Assembly (NCBI GenBank): GCA_000708835.1
Contig: DF236950.1
Location: 200,459 to 264,458 of the forward strand
Direction of reading: 5' to 3'
DNA: 64,000 nucleotides
Source of the DNA: Klebsormidium nitens
Lineage: Eukaryota > Streptophyta > Klebsormidiophyceae > Klebsormidiales > Klebsormidiaceae
Within the stretch, counting starts at the first letter, position 1, and each line of letters starts with the position of its first letter. A program made the translations under genes and the position numbers. Positions 25,701-38,535 of this stretch are shown here, in pieces. The notes beneath the pieces are model-generated. The model saw nothing but the letters and a program-made list of their open reading frames with translations. It had not been told where the DNA came from and ran no database searches.

Positions 25701-27747
25701 TTTTCTTCAACCTGCTTCTCAACCTCTTTCTCCACCGGACGTTCGGGAGGAGGCGTCTCGCCCTTTCCTGCCTCGAAAGTCGGCTCTTCTACTTTCTTCC
25801 GGCCCCTGGGCGATGACTGGGCAAGAGGACTCAGACCGGGACTCCTGCCACTGCAGGACGAAGCGAGAGAAAGAACTGTCACACTAGGAAAGATGAAGCG
25901 AGAGGTCCTACTAGAAAAACCAGTTGGGAAGCATTGCTGCACGCTTGTTTCTGATGCGCTGCGACTGTGCTTGGAACCTTGCTTGCTCAAAAGCAAGTTT
26001 TATAGCTATCGGATACGAGTTGGAGAGAAGTCTTACAAGGTGAAGGAGCGGCTGATGCCGGACCCAGTCTTATTCAGCTGGTTGCTGAACGCGGAAGGCA
26101 AGCTCATAGAGAGCGAGTACTTGTCAGGAACTGTGTATTGATCTGCAAGTCGGTGGAGCTTCAATGAGCTCAATGGAGCTTAGCCGTGCACGCACCTGGA
26201 CGGCTTACTTCTGTACAAAACAGCAGCAGGGTGAGTGTTCCAAAATAGAGAGCCTTGCAGGTATTCAAAACTTCAATTCACTGTGCTTACAGCACGTACG
26301 AAGTGCAATTACTGCCACAAACATCACAAGAGCGCTTTTCCATCAATCCTCCAAACAAGAGGAGGTCTCCCAGAAACATTTGCATCTGAAGCCCCTCACC
26401 CAGCCGGTACTCGTGCGCCAGCCATCTCTGCGTCTCTTCATCCAATTCGAGCTTGGGAGACACCAGATTCAAAGTAGACCGCCGATTAGACCGTGGAGAT
26501 GGTGGCGTGGATGGCGATTTGACAGTCGGCTCATACAAAGTCCGTGAAAGAATCACTTGCAGGGAATACTGCAGGTCGTTTCTCTGATCCGGTGTGAGGG
26601 TCGCCTGCATAAGATCCAAGCAAACCCGAAAGTCAACTATTTGAGCCTCTTCGACATCAACTATCTGCTTTGTCTTTGATGTTTCTGCTTCGAATGTTTG
26701 CAACTGTGATGCTGCTTCTCATAAGCATTGGGCATCGTTCCTCATTTCGCAGCTGCATCCATTGGACCAAGAAAGGCTGGAGATCAGACGAGTGCCAAGT
26801 ACCATAACATGAGGCTTCTGCACTATCCGGACTCTATGCAAATCTGCTCACCTCGTCAAGAATTCTCTCCAGAGCAGGAACGACGTCATCCAACGCAGAA
26901 GACACCTTGATTGATCCAGAATTGTGCCGACTGTGGTGAGCCCCGACCTCCAGTGAAGAGACCACCCTGGATCGAGATGTGCAGGTGAGAAACATTGGCA
27001 CAAGATTGGCGGACAAGATGCAACGCAATTTGAGCAACAATTGAGCTGGTGGTGATCACGAACTCGCATTATAGGAACAAAAACAGACTTTCAGATGACT
27101 AAGGATATTCTTGTCTACCTTCCATTCAGCATGAGATGGCTCATATCAAAATGCAGCAAGCAGCTTGTCACCCCAGAAACTTACTTCGCATGGAAGTCAT
27201 CTTGCGACAGCTTGGCCCGAGAGGTGGACCGAGGGCCATGGGAGGGACTTGCTGGAAGACTCGACCCACGAGGATTATTGGAGAACAATTCGAACTTCCG
27301 CAGCAGTTTCGAGGGGCTCATTGCTCCTCCAGTCGCCCCAGACTCGGAAGCAGGGGTCAACCTCCCACTAGACGCGCTGCCTGATCCATTGGCAGCACGG
27401 GGACTCCCGGAGGACAGGTCCAAGACTCTCAACCCGGCTAAACAAGCAGGAGGCGTTTTGGCTTGAGGAACTGCTTTTTCTATTCGCTCCCCATTTCCAA
27501 ATGCTGGATCTGCGGCTGGGATTGCGGCGCCACCTGAAACCTTCCGTTCAGGATTGAGCGGGGAGATCCCTGCGGTTGGAACCTCAAAGCCTCTGATACG
27601 CGGAATATTGCTGCTCTCAGACACTTTTGTTGGCAGGGAGCTTTCTGTGCCAGGCCCTTGCGTAGCTTCCTCGGAACCTGCTGCTGCCATTTGTGTGTCT
27701 GGTACTATCCTGACGGATGCTCTATCTAGTCCTTCCAGACTGGCCAT
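19770..27747 (-). CDS. Class I 3',5'-cyclic nucleotide phosphodiesterase
   Basis: Sixteen exons in gene order: 27185-27747, 26852-26966, 26291-26703, 25611-25850, 25224-25365, 24825-24902, 24554-24616, 24229-24306, 23709-23759, 23380-23487, 22902-22970, 22657-22715, 22160-22226, 21822-21890, 21499-21558 and 19770-19844. They join in phase to 749 residues. Residues 1-440 are low-complexity and regulatory in look, with KEVEKQVEEKVENQVEKE just before the catalytic part. The metal-binding signature of class I PDEs is present: HNGCHAADV (H495, H499), HDFRHPG (H535, D536), and KCADLN (D647). The purine-clamp glutamine is in IPKQQLRFIEF (about Q698). The enzyme hydrolyses cAMP and/or cGMP to the 5'-monophosphate. 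No adenylyl-cyclase domain follows; the protein ends KKGNYFG. Exon 5 uses a GC donor. The end of exon 3 was chosen by phase and is the least certain junction. The last intron is unusually long (19845-21498). Confidence 0.9.
25218..25223 (-). other. GC-AG intron donor of PDE exon 5
   Basis: The exon ends TACCGGCAG and is followed by GCAAGT, the usual context of non-canonical GC donors. The next exon (GTGCCCTACCAC) joins in phase 0 across the invariant PDE motif, and I see no GT donor nearby that keeps the frame. Confidence 0.7.
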
Positions 27748-29619
27748 CCTCAGGCGTCAAAGGGCTTCTGGGTTGCGGCGTGCACACATACACTCTCAAG
27801 AGCCCAAAAATTCTGATCAGATTGATCAGTTCGTCTTCCGCTGGTTATCAATGTCCAGGTATCTAATCAAGAACGCCTCCCATCTGAACATTGGATTCAG
27901 GATTGGAAGCGCTGAGGCAGGAACGGAGGTCAAGGAGCACGGGCCAAACTTCTTGCTTTGCCTGCTTATACCCCTCCCATCCCTTCCTCCCTTGTATGCC
28001 ATAAACTAGGCTCAAACAACATCCATTGCAAATCTTCCTTCTCAAAATCGGCTTTGAACCACTTGCAAGCCTTGCAGCCCCTGCGCCACCAAAGAAGGAG
28101 CCCGTCCTTGCACCAGAATGGGCCCGCCTTCTCATCTGGCAACCACTCGACATTTTCAGACCACCATTCTGGATTCCTTGACCACAAAAGCAAACGTTTG
28201 CAGCCCTGCACGGGCTAGCAACCTACCGCCAACCCTTCCACATGTTCCTTAGGTTTCTCCCTCAAAAGAGGAACTCAAAAGTGCGAGAGCCATGTCAGCG
28301 GCCCGCGGGACGCTTTTTCCCAACCAGGGCGTCGAGTTCTGGTCCTTCCAAGACAGCAGCTGAGTCTGACTCATCATGTCCTCACAACTGGAACCCTAGT
28401 TTTGTCTAGGAAAGTTGGAACCCTAATTTTTGGCAAGGCGGGTCAGGCACAGGGTCAACTGTTGAAGTTGACTGTTTGCCTCCGTTGACCAAAATTTCAG
28501 TGATCCTTGGCCGTCCATTTGATAAACTTTTGACAAAAACCGTCCGATAAGCAAGTTAGGGTTCAATTTTGTTTTCAGTTGAAGAGACCCCCACAATTTT
28601 CTGGTGGCTTTTCTGTGGGTACGTACATCCGGTAAAACAGAGAACCTCAAGAAGGTTTTGGATCATGTTAATTTACATTCTCTTTCTAAGATCGCCCGAC
28701 TCCGATTGTTACCTTGAATATTTTGCGAGTCCTTATGAAAAAGCATCTGTGCAATCCGGCAAGCTTTCCGTACGGTTGCATTCCCATATGCATAAATGAA
28801 TATTCGCTCTAAGTTATCGCAAACCTTGAAATGAAGTTCATATGTGAGGAAGAAGAGTTGCTGGTGCCACGGCCCACAGTCCAGCAGCATTGCATGGCGC
28901 GGCGCGCTTCAAGTTCTGGCCACTTTTCAACGGGCAATACAACAGGCGGTCCACGCAGAGTCAAGGAGAAGCCTGGCCTGAGGGGGCAGGACTCTGCGGC
29001 CAAGCTATGTGAGGGTCTACAGCAGGAGCTCTGTCACGGTGGCATCGATCAGGGTGCGAACTGTGAAGCAAGCATGCTGAGGGCGAGGCAAAGCAGTTGG
29101 AAGGTGAGGGCTTCTGGTATCACCAGTAGCATCCACCTATTCCAGCAGGGCTTGAATATATAGAACATGATTCTTTAGATGGGAGCTCCTTGTTGAGCCA
29201 AGCTGCCCGTGTGTCCATGTGTTGGGTAAGCATAAAAATATGGAATGGATGGTTAGATGGGCAGATAATGTCGGATGATATTCTGCTATTTATCCTAAAC
29301 TTGCTAACTCGACTTGCTGGTTTCCAAAGTTTGCCAGAGGTAGGACACTGGATTAGCTGCTCAGTTGGTCAAGTGGGGCCTGTGACTGCTGCGCGTTCCT
29401 AGTTTTCCAGTGCCCTCTTGCTTTCATCCAGTTTGGCAAGTCGCGCTTCGGTTTTTAAGAGGACTTTTGTCTCCTTCTTTGACCAAGTTTAGTCTGTTGC
29501 TGTCCACCGCAGCCGGAGTAGAGGAGCAGCAACTGTTTCCCGACAGAATTTCTCAACGGGCAAGGCATGTCCAAAGGGTTGTAGGGCTTGCGAGGGAGAA
29601 GCCTGGTGGCGGCCAGGAG
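27748..29619. promoter_or_regulatory. Divergent region between PDE and mTERF, possible leader exons
   Basis: It separates two head-to-head genes. It includes a tryptophan-rich open frame on the minus strand (27966-28211), and on the plus strand an ATG-led GC-rich stretch (28831-29103) ending in a strong AAG|GTGAGG donor. The latter may be an upstream exon of the mTERF gene, with a second possible donor CTAT|GTGAGG at 29008. Neither assignment is firm. Confidence 0.35.
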
Positions 29620-32596
29620 ATGGAAGTATTGACGCAATTGAGACGGCCCCATCAATGCTGGGGTCTGCGGGCACACTCGTACACCCAAAACAGGCGCTTC
29701 GTTGGGACTTCCCACTTCCACTCAGGCACGGGTTTGGCAGGCAGGTTGAGCCTGCAGGGTTTATGGCATCGGGGGCGTCTTGCGGGAAGCAAAGCAGCGT
29801 GCTTTTGCTGCAGAGTAGCTGCATTTGCTGACCCAAACCCACAGGTCATTGAGGAAAAGGTTTCTTTGTCCCGGGGACTGGCAAGCGCGCAGGAAAGGGC
29901 ATCCAAGGAGGGGCAGCCGGCTCCTGCAAAGGGAAGTCCGGTTGGTCTCAGCAAACTCAGTGGAGATGCAGAGCGGCTCCTAGATGCGAAAAAGGCTGGG
30001 AGTCTGGAGGGGTCCAGCGCCAGAAAGAGGCGCTCGAGCGCGGAGGGAAGGGACGGCACACAGGCGAAGCGGTCGCTGAAGGCAGTCCTGGGGGCGTTGC
30101 AGAAGCGGGGGAAGGGACAGAATCAGCACGAGGGGGACTTTGAGGATGAGGAATCAGGGGGTGTGGAGGATTCGGAAACAGAGGACAGCGGTGGGGGAGC
30201 GGCGATTCGGCAGCCGAGAAAGCCGCGACGAAGACAGCTGTCGGATGAGGAGCGGGAGAGGCGGCGTGCGTACATCATGGCGAAACTAGGTGGGGGAGCC
30301 GCCTCGAACGGAGGCTTTTTGAGCGGAGGCCTTCGTGTTGTTTCTCAGCAAAGCCTCTGTATCCGACTATTGACTGATGTTATTCAGGCCGCTGGTGTGT
30401 GTGCAAGCGGAACTATGCTAAGCTGAGAGGTGCTGTCATGACATGGGTGCATGTAGGGTCCACCTTTGTTAAGGGCTTTTAAACGGGGATCTTTACTTAG
30501 GGTAGCAGTAAACGTGGTATCGTTGACTACATTTTGATAACCAATGGTCGTGGCAATGATCATGCTTCAATTTTGGCCTAATCTCTGGGCCCGTTCCGTT
30601 GCGCAACAAGTCAAAGCCTATTGTAATCAGCCAACTTCGCTGAGGTTTCTTAGGGCAACATCAGTCTCTCGGTCCTGATCGCAGGCACTTTTTACGTTTG
30701 ACTTTGCTTTGGGGCTAGACCAGGCTGACGCTTTCGGAGGATTTTGCTGGTCGTTTTCAATCCTCCAAATCACGCCTTCGATTGAGTCGCAACTCTGATT
30801 GCCGGAGTAAAGTTCGTATCGGCCACAACAACGCTCTCTCGCAAGTTTCTTTTCGAAGTTCTTTCTTCTTAGCCTCCAACATCGCCTATACACTGTCTGC
30901 ACTGATTACTCGCTTCCAATGCTGTCTTGCGCACCGCTTTTCTTCATTCCCTAGGCGCTCTGTGCAGGTTTGGACGAGGAAGCGAGTCACATTCTGAACA
31001 GCAGCATCCCGGCCCAGATTACGATCGCCCCTCTGGAAGAGCGGCTAGACGCGCTCTCCGCGCTCGGTCTCGACAACTACGAGATCGTCCTCGCAATCAT
31101 GCGCTACCCGGGCATCCTCAGTCTGCGCCGCTTTCAAAACTACGGCCCCAACATCGCATTTGTCCGAAGTCTGGGCATTCCGGACGAGGATCTTCCGACC
31201 ATCATTCTGCGGTTTCCGAGGCTACTGGTCCTAAATATGGAGGAGGTCGCACCGACGGTGGCGTACCTGCGTTCGTTGGGGCTGGAGGATGACGACATTC
31301 GGAAGATGGTGCTGGCGTGCCCCATCATCATCTGCAAGGACGTCCAAAAGTAAGCATAGTCCGCCTCCGTTCGGGAAGGTTGAACAGATTAGCGACGTTG
31401 GTGTCTTGAGGTTGTGCAAACGGATTGTGAACCTCGATCGCCATCACTACAGCTGGTTCTGTCGAAGAATGAGGAGGTGTGCTTGACAACAATCTGCGGA
31501 GAGACATTCGATTCTCGGCACCGAGAGTCCGGTGCGTGTTGGGCATCTCATGATTACTTCGAGAAGGACGACTATCGAACCCCATTTGCGAAGGAGAGGG
31601 GAGCGTGTCAAGATGACTTCTTAATCTCTGACAACATTCAGGAAGCTTCTGTCTCGAAGGCAGTTCACGAAGCATCTTCCGATCCACAACATGCTATTCC
31701 ACCTCAAAATCGAAACAATCAGTGGTGACCCGATTCAAGCCAACTCCCACTCCTAGATCTAAGCTCGCCAGAATCTCAGCCTCGTTCACTTCGAGGCGCT
31801 TTTGATCACAGCGAAATCTCTCTAGGCCATCACCCTCTTAAGTCACCCTTTAATCGGGTGCTGACGTGTCGGCCCCAACTCTTAGCCCATTCGTAACCAG
31901 CGCTTTTCCTCCTGCAGGGTTATGGTGCCCCGGGTGCAAGTCTTCCAAGCGTTCGGCATGCCCCCCGACAAGATTGCGTCCATGCTTCGCAAGGTGCCTG
32001 CGATCCTGGCGTTGTTTAACCCGTCCCGTTTAGCCGCTAACCTGATGTATCTCGAGGAGCTGGGCATGACCCGAGACGAGATCATTCTGTTAACCAGTCG
32101 CAATCCGGAGGTCATTGGGCACAGTATCAAGGACAATCTGGAGCCCAAGATCGAGTGGCTGCAGTCGTTAGGGATGACGCAGCTCGACGCCGCACGTATT
32201 GTCGTAGGGAAACCAAAGCTTTCACTTTTGAAGTTGCAGACCAGGATCCGGGACCTGGTAGCGTATGGGTTTACGCTTGACCAGGTAATCAAAATGTTGT
32301 TGAAAACCCAGGGCTTGGTGGGGTTTACGAAGGAAACCCTGTATGCGAAGTTGTCGTTTGTAGAAAACGTGATGGGTCAGAGCAAGGAGGAGATTTCCGA
32401 GTTTCCCACCGGCCTTTGTTACAGTTTAGAGAAAAGGGTGATACCCAGGTGGAACGAAGCGGTGGAAGCAGGCATTCAATACACGACCAACTGGAGGACG
32501 TTGATAGTTGCTACGAGTGCCAGGTTTGAGATTATGAAACTCAAACAAAAGTACGTGAGAAAAAAGACAAGACAATGGAAAAGTGAGTCGTTTTGA
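29620..32596 (+). CDS. mTERF-family organellar nucleic-acid-binding protein
   Basis: Exons 29620-30289, 30968-31349 and 31918-32596 join in phase (CTAG|, AAAA|) to 576 residues from the ATG at 29620. Residues 1-220 are basic and low-complexity; the start has the look of an organellar targeting sequence, followed by an acidic patch and RKPRRRQLSDEERERRR. The rest is a run of mTERF motifs of about 31-35 residues with the Pro at position 8 and repeating LGL/LGI/LGM turns: YPGILSLRR, FPRLLVLNMEE, CPIIICKDVQK, VPAILALFNPSR, NPEVIGHSIKD, KPKLSLLKLQT. mTERF proteins regulate transcription, splicing or translation in plastids and mitochondria. The first donor is weak (CTAG|GTGGGG). An extra 5' exon in 28831-29103 is possible, so the true N-terminus may be longer. 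Confidence 0.85.
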
Positions 32597-33856
32597 CCGT
32601 TGATCTGATTCCACAAGCCACCGTCGAGCTGGCGTCCAGCTGTTTGTACCCACTTCAATTCTTATGCAAACACATGAAAGTTTTAAGCTCGCCCCTAGAT
32701 TCAGAACCTTTTCTAATCACATTTAAACTTTACGAAACGATGGGCCCGGCCACAGGTTTCATCAAAACGCATGTAGGAGTTTAGGGCCACAGGTTTCATC
32801 GATTCAGGAATTCATGCACTCGATTAATATTGTAATATTGTAATCAAGGCCAGTATAATCGTTGAACAGTGCATGCCGCAATAATACCATTAATGTGTCC
32901 TAATCGCGACGGAACTTAAGTGAAACACGTCGACGCTCCCGGCATCCGAGTCCGGGCCCTTTAGCAACCGAACATGGACTTCGTAAATCTGCACAGGCAG
33001 ATCGAGTGGATAGAGTAAAAAAATTGCGCTTGCAATCAGTGATACATGTCGATATGGCCGGTTGCCCGCGGGATCCGACATGTGACGTCTGATTGTATCA
33101 TGTCCGATGATCATCAACGTACGATCCAGTCGCGGAATATCATCCGCGGTTCGAAAGCATTGCGCATGGAGTGAGCTAGGAACCGCGCGCCTGTGTTATA
33201 CTAGCCTCATTCTAAAGACGCGCGTGGCCGCCTTTATGAACGGCCTTCCATACATGCTACAGTATTCAATGGTCGGATAATCACGACGTACCCACCTCGC
33301 TGCAGTGTACACTAAATTCAAGTAGTGTACGGTACACAGCTTAAGCAATTGCAGCCGTACGGTCCAACTTAACCTAGACTGGTGCCGTTTCAAGTTGCAT
33401 GCGCCTAAGCTTGTCTAGCATATGCCACACCTTTACGCGAGTGTATAATGTGTGTCCGAGGTTGCCGGCCCGGCCGCCGGCTGCATGTTATCGTTAAATA
33501 TAAGAACGCTAGGGGCCCTATTCCTTCAAGAGACGGTCATTACAATAATAAGACTGTTTGCTTCAATGTCTAGACCTTTCTCTAGCTCTTCCTCAGTAAT
33601 AAGCAAACGGTTACTCATTTGAGTCATTAGGAGTTTATATGGGCAAGCTTGATACAGTCCCTATGTATAATAAAGCGTAAAACTTTTTGATCTCTCTTTT
33701 TTCGGTGTAATGCTGACGGTCCTTACGAGGTACGCGAAATTTACGAGCTTTCTAAGATTTCTTAACTTGTAGGTGTTGAGTCTACCCTCTTTGTCCGGAC
33801 GGTTATGCATTGATTCATGACGCAATCTTACACAAGCCTGGAACTGGAACTCCCTG
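32597..33856. other. Convergent intergenic region, mTERF / nicotinamidase
   Basis: 1.26 kb contain no exon I can support. The stretch alternates AT-rich sequence with GC-rich palindromic words such as GCCGGCCCGGCCGCCGGC near 33463-33480. Similar palindrome-rich patches lie near 46380-46400 and 19920-20120. Confidence 0.5.
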
Positions 33857-36800
33857 CTACAGGCTCACTGAATCAACCAGCCTGGCACCACGTGATGCCA
33901 TGAAGTACTGCCCAAGATAGTGTGTCGTTTCCTGCACGCCGAACAAGATACTTTGATCGTTGGAGTAGATGCTTTTACCCTCTTCACAGCAGATCAGAGC
34001 GACGCTGGATAAGTAGCACAAGGTCCTGAGAAAGAACACGCTTCGCCGATCCAAGGCGCGAGCACTCGAAATCAGGGGATTTGTTTGAAGCGCACCTCTC
34101 GCAGAAGTAGACTATTCCATGTCCCGTCTTCTCTCATATCCTTTCTCCGCCTCAAGTGCTCTTCCTATGGTGCACGGTCAATGGCTTCCTCTGACCCTCA
34201 TGGCTTCGACACACCGAATCAGAGCGCATACGTGCCCAGTCCCGATCGGTGTCTCGTTTGCACCGCGTGTCCAAATGACACCCCCGAACTCAGCCCAGAG
34301 CATTGAAACCAATCAATGGAAATATCCATCTCAATAACCCCAGAAACAGTTGCTCTGAGCAGAGCACTCCGTGAAACCTGATTCCAGTCCGTAGATAAAG
34401 TATGCAAAAGTCTTCATTCGTCCCATCAGAAAAGCCCGCCAAAAAAGCCCACCTGCGGGTGGGCGTCAATGGCCCTTCTGCCGAGCGCGACCGCGACTTG
34501 CTTGGGCAGGTCGTAGGTGGAGCAGCCCTGGGAGTAGACGAACACTTCGGCGAGGGGGGGGAGGAGCGCGTGGTTGCGCGCGGAGAGCACGGTGAGGACG
34601 AAGTCCATGACACAAATGTCGGTACAGATGCCCACGACCAGCATCTGCGGAATGGGGTTAAGCTGTGGGTTAAGACAGACGCTTCGTTAGTAGCATTGCT
34701 TAAGACTAGTACACGTGCCTACGATCAGACCTGTGGGCAAAGGTCAGTAGTGGTGAGGGTAGACAGCAACGTAAGGTTGCGGTTTTTACATGAGCTCAGA
34801 ACGAAGAGCACCGGTCTGGCACGCCAGCTCTTGTTATTGATGTGCTCTCCATTCGCAGCGGAGGACGAAAGCGGAGGACAAAGGGCGGTCCGACAGGCCA
34901 AGAAGATACGCACAGGCGATAACCTCGACGCAACTGAAGATGAGGGGATCTTCGCTCTTGAGGGCAACCTGTGCTTTAGAAGTCGGACGTGGGATAGAGA
35001 AAGTGAATTTAAGCACGCTTCTCCATGGCGGACGCCGGAACGATTGGTCATCGAATCAAGCGAGTAATTGAGAACGGAAGCCGAGAATACGGAAGCGAGA
35101 CGAGCAGAAGGGGGTGAAACGAGGAGAAAGACCAGGGTGGTGACTTTAAGTCCGGAATTGAAAAGAAGGTCGAAGAACGGGATGAAATTGGAAGGACGAG
35201 TGCAGACATAAGAAGGAAAAGAAACGGAAAGGGGGTGAATTGCCCGCGAGAGAGTCTCGCCAGGGAAAAGGAAGCAACGACAGAGAGGTACAGGTGATCA
35301 CGCGAGGATGACAAGATCTAGTCATTGCTGGTCAGCAACAATTTTCGTGCTTGACCGAGTGAGACATGAGAAGGCACTCACATGCTCCACCTTGTTATCC
35401 CGCACCCAATCCACCACTGCGTTGGACCCGTCTTGCCTTATTGCACCAATGAAGCCGTTTATGCAGTCTTTGCGCACCTTGACGCACGCTTTGTTATTTT
35501 CCAGCCATTCTAGAGCCTGCACAGACAAGAGCGGAAGCAACTTGAAAACCTGGGCAAAGCATCTCCTCGCCCTCCGTTGCTTTCCCTCCTCTTGTCTGCA
35601 GTCAAAAGCGTGACATGATGATCTCCCCCCCTGTGAACCCCTTCAGCTCAAGGCACAAGCTTCAAAGATCGACTTCACCAGTAGAGAACTTCGCTTTGGC
35701 AGGTCTGCATAGAAGGACCGGCTGCAGGACAGTGAACTTTGTCGCATGAGATTGAGTATCTTCTCTTTGAACCTGAGCTTGATTGAAGCTTTGTAGGCGC
35801 TAGACAGGTGTGCTTGGTACTTGATCAGGCCCAATGTAACAACGGCTTTTCAGTGGCTAACTTCCAAACCAGGACTGCTCTTAGCAAAAGCGTACATCCA
35901 CTCAGCTCTTGTCAGGCCGACAACCATATCATTAGGAAGCAGAGTCAGTCAGTGGAAGAACTGCCAATACTCGTCAGCCTTGACATTCTGTGTGCCTTTG
36001 TACATCAATTGTACACAATTGGATACAATAGCCTCTGCGGTGGCCAACGTTGAGAGAACCCCCCTCTGCGACGTTCCTCCCCTGCCATCTTTCTCTCCTA
36101 ATTCAACGCTTGTCAGCAGACTTTCAACAACATAAGCCCCAAAAAGCAGTGAACGTCTCCAAAAAGGATAGAGGTGTCAAGATATCCTACCGGCACAAAG
36201 TTCTCCTCTCCTGTGCCCCGCTCGCAGTGAGGCGGGTAGGGCGGTTCTGGTACTCCTGGTTCGTGCGTGTCGAGAAACGCGAGGACGGGCCAGCCGCGCT
36301 CCGTGAAGGCCTTGGCCAATCTGTTAGTCTCCTCCACCATTCGGTCCACCTGGTCGTCTTGCTGTGGGGGGGCCTGCAGGTCAAATGGGGGGCACATCAG
36401 GACTGGGTAAGATAGCTATGGTTTGGGGAAAGAGAAGGTTGAGCCTTCGTAGGATTGATTAAGGAGGCGGAAATTGAAAAGAGCTTGCCCAGATTGCCTA
36501 GATTGTTTTAGAGGGGTATGAGCAACTAGAAAAGTGACAGGGCCTCTATAGACAACGGAGGACAGAATACTTGTGATGAGGACAAGGGGTGGGGCTGATC
36601 AAGATCATCGCAGAATTGGCATGGTTTCAGGACGTGTAGACATACACAAGAATTCAGAATTGGGGGAAATATATGTCAATAATGCGAGACAGACACGTCA
36701 AGCCTGATAGCTGAACTGAAGCACACGCTGAAAGGGCACCCTCAGGAGCTGCCCGTCTGGAACGTTGCCTGTATGAGAGTCAAAGGCCATCATTATATCC

Positions 36801-37298
36801 CTCAGCCTAACCTGTCTTTCATTGTAACCAGCAATCAGAAGGAAGAAGACCATGGGCATTCCACTTCAAGATTGAATATGCAAGGTCCATCTGATGTACT
36901 GAGCTATGGGAATTAGCCTGACATCATTTGACTCATTGCAGCCGGTTTACATCCATCTGTTACGCAGCTCGACCTCAGACACAAACCTTGTTCAAAGCAG
37001 TACCACAGCTGCAGAGCGGTGACCACTGCGCATGAGGGTATCATTTAGCCCCACGTTGAATTTTGGCTTCGAGCCTAGCGAACAGGTGGCCCTCAAACCA
37101 CAGATCTTCTCCAAGTTACATGTAAACGAAACAGCTAACATGGTGGTGCAAACTTACCAGGTTTCCTGCCCCCACAGTTGCAAACCCGTTCACTTCATCA
37201 ACAATGACTAGGCCCACCCGGCTTGGCCCTGCCTTGTACTCCTCAAAAGCGAGCGGCATCTCGCTCTGCAGGAGAGCGTTGAGCTCCCGGGATGCCAT
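33857..37298 (-). CDS. NIC: Nicotinamidase (isochorismatase-like hydrolase)
   Basis: Exons in gene order are 37158-37298, 36191-36373, 35382-35516, 34453-34644 and 33857-33931, all joined in phase 0, giving 241 residues, close to plant nicotinamidases. The catalytic triad of the isochorismatase-like fold is visible: D34 in VIVDEVNGF, K124 in RKDCINGF, C160 in VGICTDICV. Other matches are PPYPPHC (metal-site region) and the conserved closing block YSQGCSTYDLP. The enzyme deamidates nicotinamide to nicotinic acid in the NAD salvage route; plant forms act in the cytosol. The start ATG at 37298 was chosen because it gives the usual N-terminus; an in-frame ATG at 37355 adds 19 residues. A frame reading through the exon 4 donor stops after eight more codons, so intron retention would truncate the last 25 residues. 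Confidence 0.92.
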
Positions 37299-38535
37299 CG
37301 ATGATGCCGGGGCGTGCTGCACGAAATGAGTGGCAATTGTAAAGCAAGTGTCCAAAGGCTATGCGTCTCTCTTGTATGTAGTGGTGGGAAGATCAGATGA
37401 CAGAAGCCTCACTTTTGCGAAGCAAACATGGGAATGCTCCAGCAGTTTCTATGTCTTAAGAAGCAGTCGGTAAGCAGAAAAACATGCACACTTTGAGCTC
37501 ATGATGAGAGTCATACAAGACAAGGTTCGCCAAATTCAAAATCAGAAGCAATGCTGCACATTGATGGGGTATGCTGACTGCGTTTCTAGCATATGTTGGA
37601 GTTCACAAAAGCACCATTCGGCTACTTCAAGAACCACTTTGAGCCGGATACTTATAGGCACTGCATTTGCAACATTTTGAGAGCGTACCTCAAGCCCTCA
37701 GCACACAAATGGGGATTGACTCCTGATACTGATCAGCACTCTCTTTCGGGGTTTCAATTCCCCCAACACTTCGAATAAGACGGCCCCGCTTCAGGACCTT
37801 AGCACCTTTCTGCTTTAGAGAGACTCGCTCTCTTGGCACCTCGAGAAGATCGGTGGCCTTTTCAATTTCATTCTTCATGTACTCAAGGCTCAAGCTGAGC
37901 AGCTCTATAATCTTAGCTGGCCCTGAGACCTGGCCCATGGCTAGCTTCAAACCCTAATGTGTTAGCTAGCCTAACCTTTGTAGATAAACCTAACTCGAAT
38001 TGTATTTGCAAGTGCTGTACGCCATTCCAGTGGCATGGATGCCAATGCAGCCATGTTTGACATGATGTAATGTTTCACTTGCTCGCGTACAGTGATAAAA
38101 GTGCTGGCACTGAGGACACCCAACAATTCTTCTTCTACATTCAAATTATGTCACGTTCACCGGCCCAGGCGGCTGTACATGCGGATCCACTCACGCTGCA
38201 CAGTGGGATATGTTCTTGCAGACCCTTGCATGAGTACAACGAAGCCGCCAACGGTCATGCAAACTCCATCTGCGCTTGAAGATAAGGAGCTATCTAGTAG
38301 CCAGATAAGGACGCGGTTGCACAAAGTGGATGCCAGTGTAGCCTATGCAACAAACGAACCGAAGCGAGTCAAAAGCCCACCACCACAACCTAGGTTAGAC
38401 ATATAAAGTTTTCAATGTCGATATCGTGTAGGGTCCTGATTAAGTTGACCTTGGTCTTATCTCGTACACGTTTATAACTCGAAGAGGACGAAGACCACTA
38501 GACTTACGCTTGCACCTATACTCAACAAAGAGCGG
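37299..38535. other. Gap between nicotinamidase 5' end and GT25 3' end
   Basis: It holds the nicotinamidase promoter region. An 86-codon minus-strand frame at 37690-37950 (MKLAMGQVSGPAKIIELLSL and onward, Lys/Glu-rich) could be a small gene or leader exon, but I cannot link it by splicing or recognise it. Confidence 0.35.
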
